From the NCBI GenBank assembly GCA_945788655.1, contig CALZMV010000066.1:1-7275 (forward strand): a DNA stretch of 7,275 bases, given 5' to 3'. Below the pieces are notes generated by a model. That model did no database searches. It saw nothing but the letters and a program-made list of their open reading frames with translations, and was not told the DNA's origin. Positions 6,007 through 7,275 of this stretch are shown here, piece by piece (position 1 is the stretch's first letter; each line of letters begins with the position of its first letter). The DNA comes from an uncultured Clostridia bacterium (GTDB taxonomy: Bacteria > Bacillota > Clostridia > Peptostreptococcales > Anaerovoracaceae). The position numbers were made by a program, and so were the translations under genes.

Positions 6007-7275
6007 TTACTCCTTCAAAGTTACGATTGTAACGCCTTCACCGCCTTCATTATAGCGGCCTTTTCTATAGGATGCAACATGCTTATGACGTCTGAAAAGC
6101 TGCCTTAAGCCATCCTTCAATATACCTTCACCACGGCCATGAATCACCGTAACCTCTCTAAGACCTGCCATGTACGCATCGTCAAGGTACTTATCCACTT
6201 CGTATTCGGCATCATCAAGGTTCTTTCCCTGTACGTTGATGGACACGGAAATACTCTGAGCCTTTGCCTTATATAGGCTGTCATATCTGCTGCCTTTGTT
6301 CTGAGGTTTTTCCTTGGGTTCCGACTCAAGAACCATCAGATCCTTAAGGTTGATGTTGGCTTTCATAATGCCGATTTTAACAGTTAAATCTCCCTTTTCA
6401 TCAGGAAGTGACAGAACTTCTCCTGCCTGATCTAAAGTCAGAACTCTTACCTTATCTCCTACTTTAAGTTCTGAGGCACTTACCGGCTGCTGGTTGACTC
6501 TTCTGATGAGCTTTTCAGCCACTTTATCTTCGGCATCCTTAAGCTTCTTTCTGCTCTTATCAAATCGTTTGTTTCTCTCTCCCAGGCTGTCCAGCTTGCT
6601 GAGCCTTCGAAGTTCCTTGCTCACATCGTTAGCCGTTTCTCTGGCCTCTTTGAGTATATCCCTTGCTTCTTCCTTGGCCTTCGCTATAATAGCCCTTTCT
6701 TGCTCTTCAAGTTTTGCCTGACGCTTTTCAAGTTCTTCCTGCTGTTTCTTCATCTCAAGGTTAAGTCTGATAGCTTCATCTCTTTCAGCTTCTGCCCTGC
6801 GCTTATCCTTTTCGATGGAGTCAAGAACATCTTCAAACTCAATGTCCCCGCGTTCAAGAAGAGTCTGCGCCCTATCTATCAGTTCCTCGTCAAGACCAAG
6901 CTTTCTTGATATTTCAAATGCATTGGATTTACCCGGAATTCCGATAAAAAGTCTGTATGTCGGACTGAGAGTTTCAATATCAAACTCCATCGAACCGTTT
7001 TCAACCCCCTCTGTAGAAAGAGCATACTTTTTTATTTCGTTATAATGGGTTGTTGCAATGGTATATGCACCCCATGACTTTAAGTTTTCCAATATAGCTA
7101 TGGCAAGAGCCGCTCCTTCTGTAGGGTCGGTACCTGCACCAAGCTCATCGACTAAAACAAGTGATTTATTGTCAACCTTGTACAGGATTTCCACAATATT
7201 TCGCATATGTGATGAGAATGTACTGAGGCTCTGCTCGATGCTCTGTTCATCACCAATGTCTGCAAATACCTGCTC
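6007..7275 (-). CDS. mutS2: Endonuclease MutS2 (RqcU-like), C-terminal part, N-terminus outside the window
   Basis: An open frame enters at the right edge (first codon GAG at 7275) and gives 422 residues; the usual length is about 780-790, so the N-terminal core and Walker A lie outside. Reading from the edge: VFADIGDEQSIEQSLSTFSSH contains the MutS ABC signature (STFSSH), LVLVDELGAGTDP is Walker B and D-loop (Asp43-Glu44), and TTHYNE has the switch histidine (77). A charged coiled coil spans about 140-260, a KOW-like segment (KVGDKVRVLTLDQAGEVLSL) 271-290, and an Smr domain 343-422 with VIHGRGEGILK (HGRG at 379-382). The usual LDLRG motif at the start of Smr is INVQG here. MutS2 is a cytoplasmic homodimeric ATPase. 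In Bacillus it binds collided ribosomes and splits or rescues them, and in Helicobacter it limits recombination. The apparent ATG at 7206 is internal. Confidence 0.97.
   Translation of the reverse strand, partial: EQVFADIGDEQSIEQSLSTFSSHMRNIVEILYKVDNKSLVLVDELGAGTDPTEGAALAIAILENLKSWGAYTIATTHYNEIKKYALSTEGVENGSMEFDIETLSPTYRLFIGIPGKSNAFEISRKLGLDEELIDRAQTLLERGDIEFEDVLDSIEKDKRRAEAERDEAIRLNLEMKKQQEELEKRQAKLEEQERAIIAKAKEEARDILKEARETANDVSKELRRLSKLDSLGERNKRFDKSRKKLKDAEDKVAEKLIRRVNQQPVSASELKVGDKVRVLTLDQAGEVLSLPDEKGDLTVKIGIMKANINLKDLMVLESEPKEKPQNKGSRYDSLYKAKAQSISVSINVQGKNLDDAEYEVDKYLDDAYMAGLREVTVIHGRGEGILKDGLRQLFRRHKHVASYRKGRYNEGGEGVTIVTLKE
6010..6015 (-). promoter_or_regulatory. Shine-Dalgarno of the DUF523 gene inside the mutS2 C-terminus
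   Basis: AAGGAG on the minus strand encodes the last two residues (Lys-Glu) of MutS2, directly before its TAA stop, and lies ten bases ahead of the DUF523 ATG at 5999. It suggests that ribosomes finishing mutS2 feed initiation of the next gene. Confidence 0.7.

Noticed and set aside
5752..6108. A plus-strand 118-codon frame opposite DUF523 and the mutS2 end
   Set aside because: Both strands cannot plausibly be under protein constraint here, and only the minus frame shows conserved family motifs.
7204..7206. ATG at 7206 as the start of a short 399-residue MutS2-like protein
   Set aside because: The frame stays open to the window edge and encodes the conserved VFADIGDEQSIEQSLSTFSSH stretch upstream of this Met, so the gene is simply cut by the edge.

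Overview
The window is an ordinary-looking piece of a low-to-moderate GC Gram-positive (Clostridia-type Firmicutes) chromosome. The evidence is AGGAG-type ribosome binding sites, tightly packed genes all on the minus strand, a MutS2 with an Smr tail, a clostridial-style arginyl-tRNA synthetase, a DUF4080-type radical SAM protein, and tRNA genes with encoded CCA ends. I see no insertion sequence, phage gene, CRISPR array or plasmid function. Every supported gene reads on the minus strand, so transcription runs from the right edge to the left edge.

Right to middle (7275 down to 3847): a mutS2 gene enters the window without its N-terminal half. Seven bases after its stop comes a small DUF523 protein (thiouracil-desulfurase-like), whose Shine-Dalgarno sequence is formed by the last two mutS2 codons. 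The DUF523 gene overlaps the start of argS by 7 bases. These three look translationally coupled and share a translation or nucleic-acid upkeep theme: collided-ribosome or recombination processing, a possible thio-nucleobase desulfurase, and arginyl-tRNA charging.

Middle to left (3801 down to 387): a 290-residue radical SAM protein with an unusual CX4CX2C cluster motif, then a 499-residue cobalamin-domain radical SAM protein (DUF4080-like), then a TPR-repeat protein whose start overlaps the preceding stop (TAATG). The substrates of this trio are unknown, and it is the least explained part of the window.

Left edge (about 390 down to 1): a tRNA operon, tRNA-Asn(GTT), tRNA-Leu(TAA), then initiator tRNA-fMet(CAT) cut by the window edge. 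It has its own strong promoter (TTGACA, 17 bases, TATACT) with an A-tract matching the proximal UP-element consensus. A perfect 11-bp inverted repeat covers the start region and leader. A second hairpin followed by a T-run uses the 3' end of tRNA-Leu as one arm, just upstream of tRNA-fMet. I see no convincing terminator between the TPR gene and this promoter.

The most check-worthy points are the tRNA-Leu/fMet hairpin, the leader inverted repeat, the non-canonical radical SAM motif, the radical SAM/TPR trio, and the altered Smr motif in MutS2. No clearly new system is demonstrated by the sequence alone.
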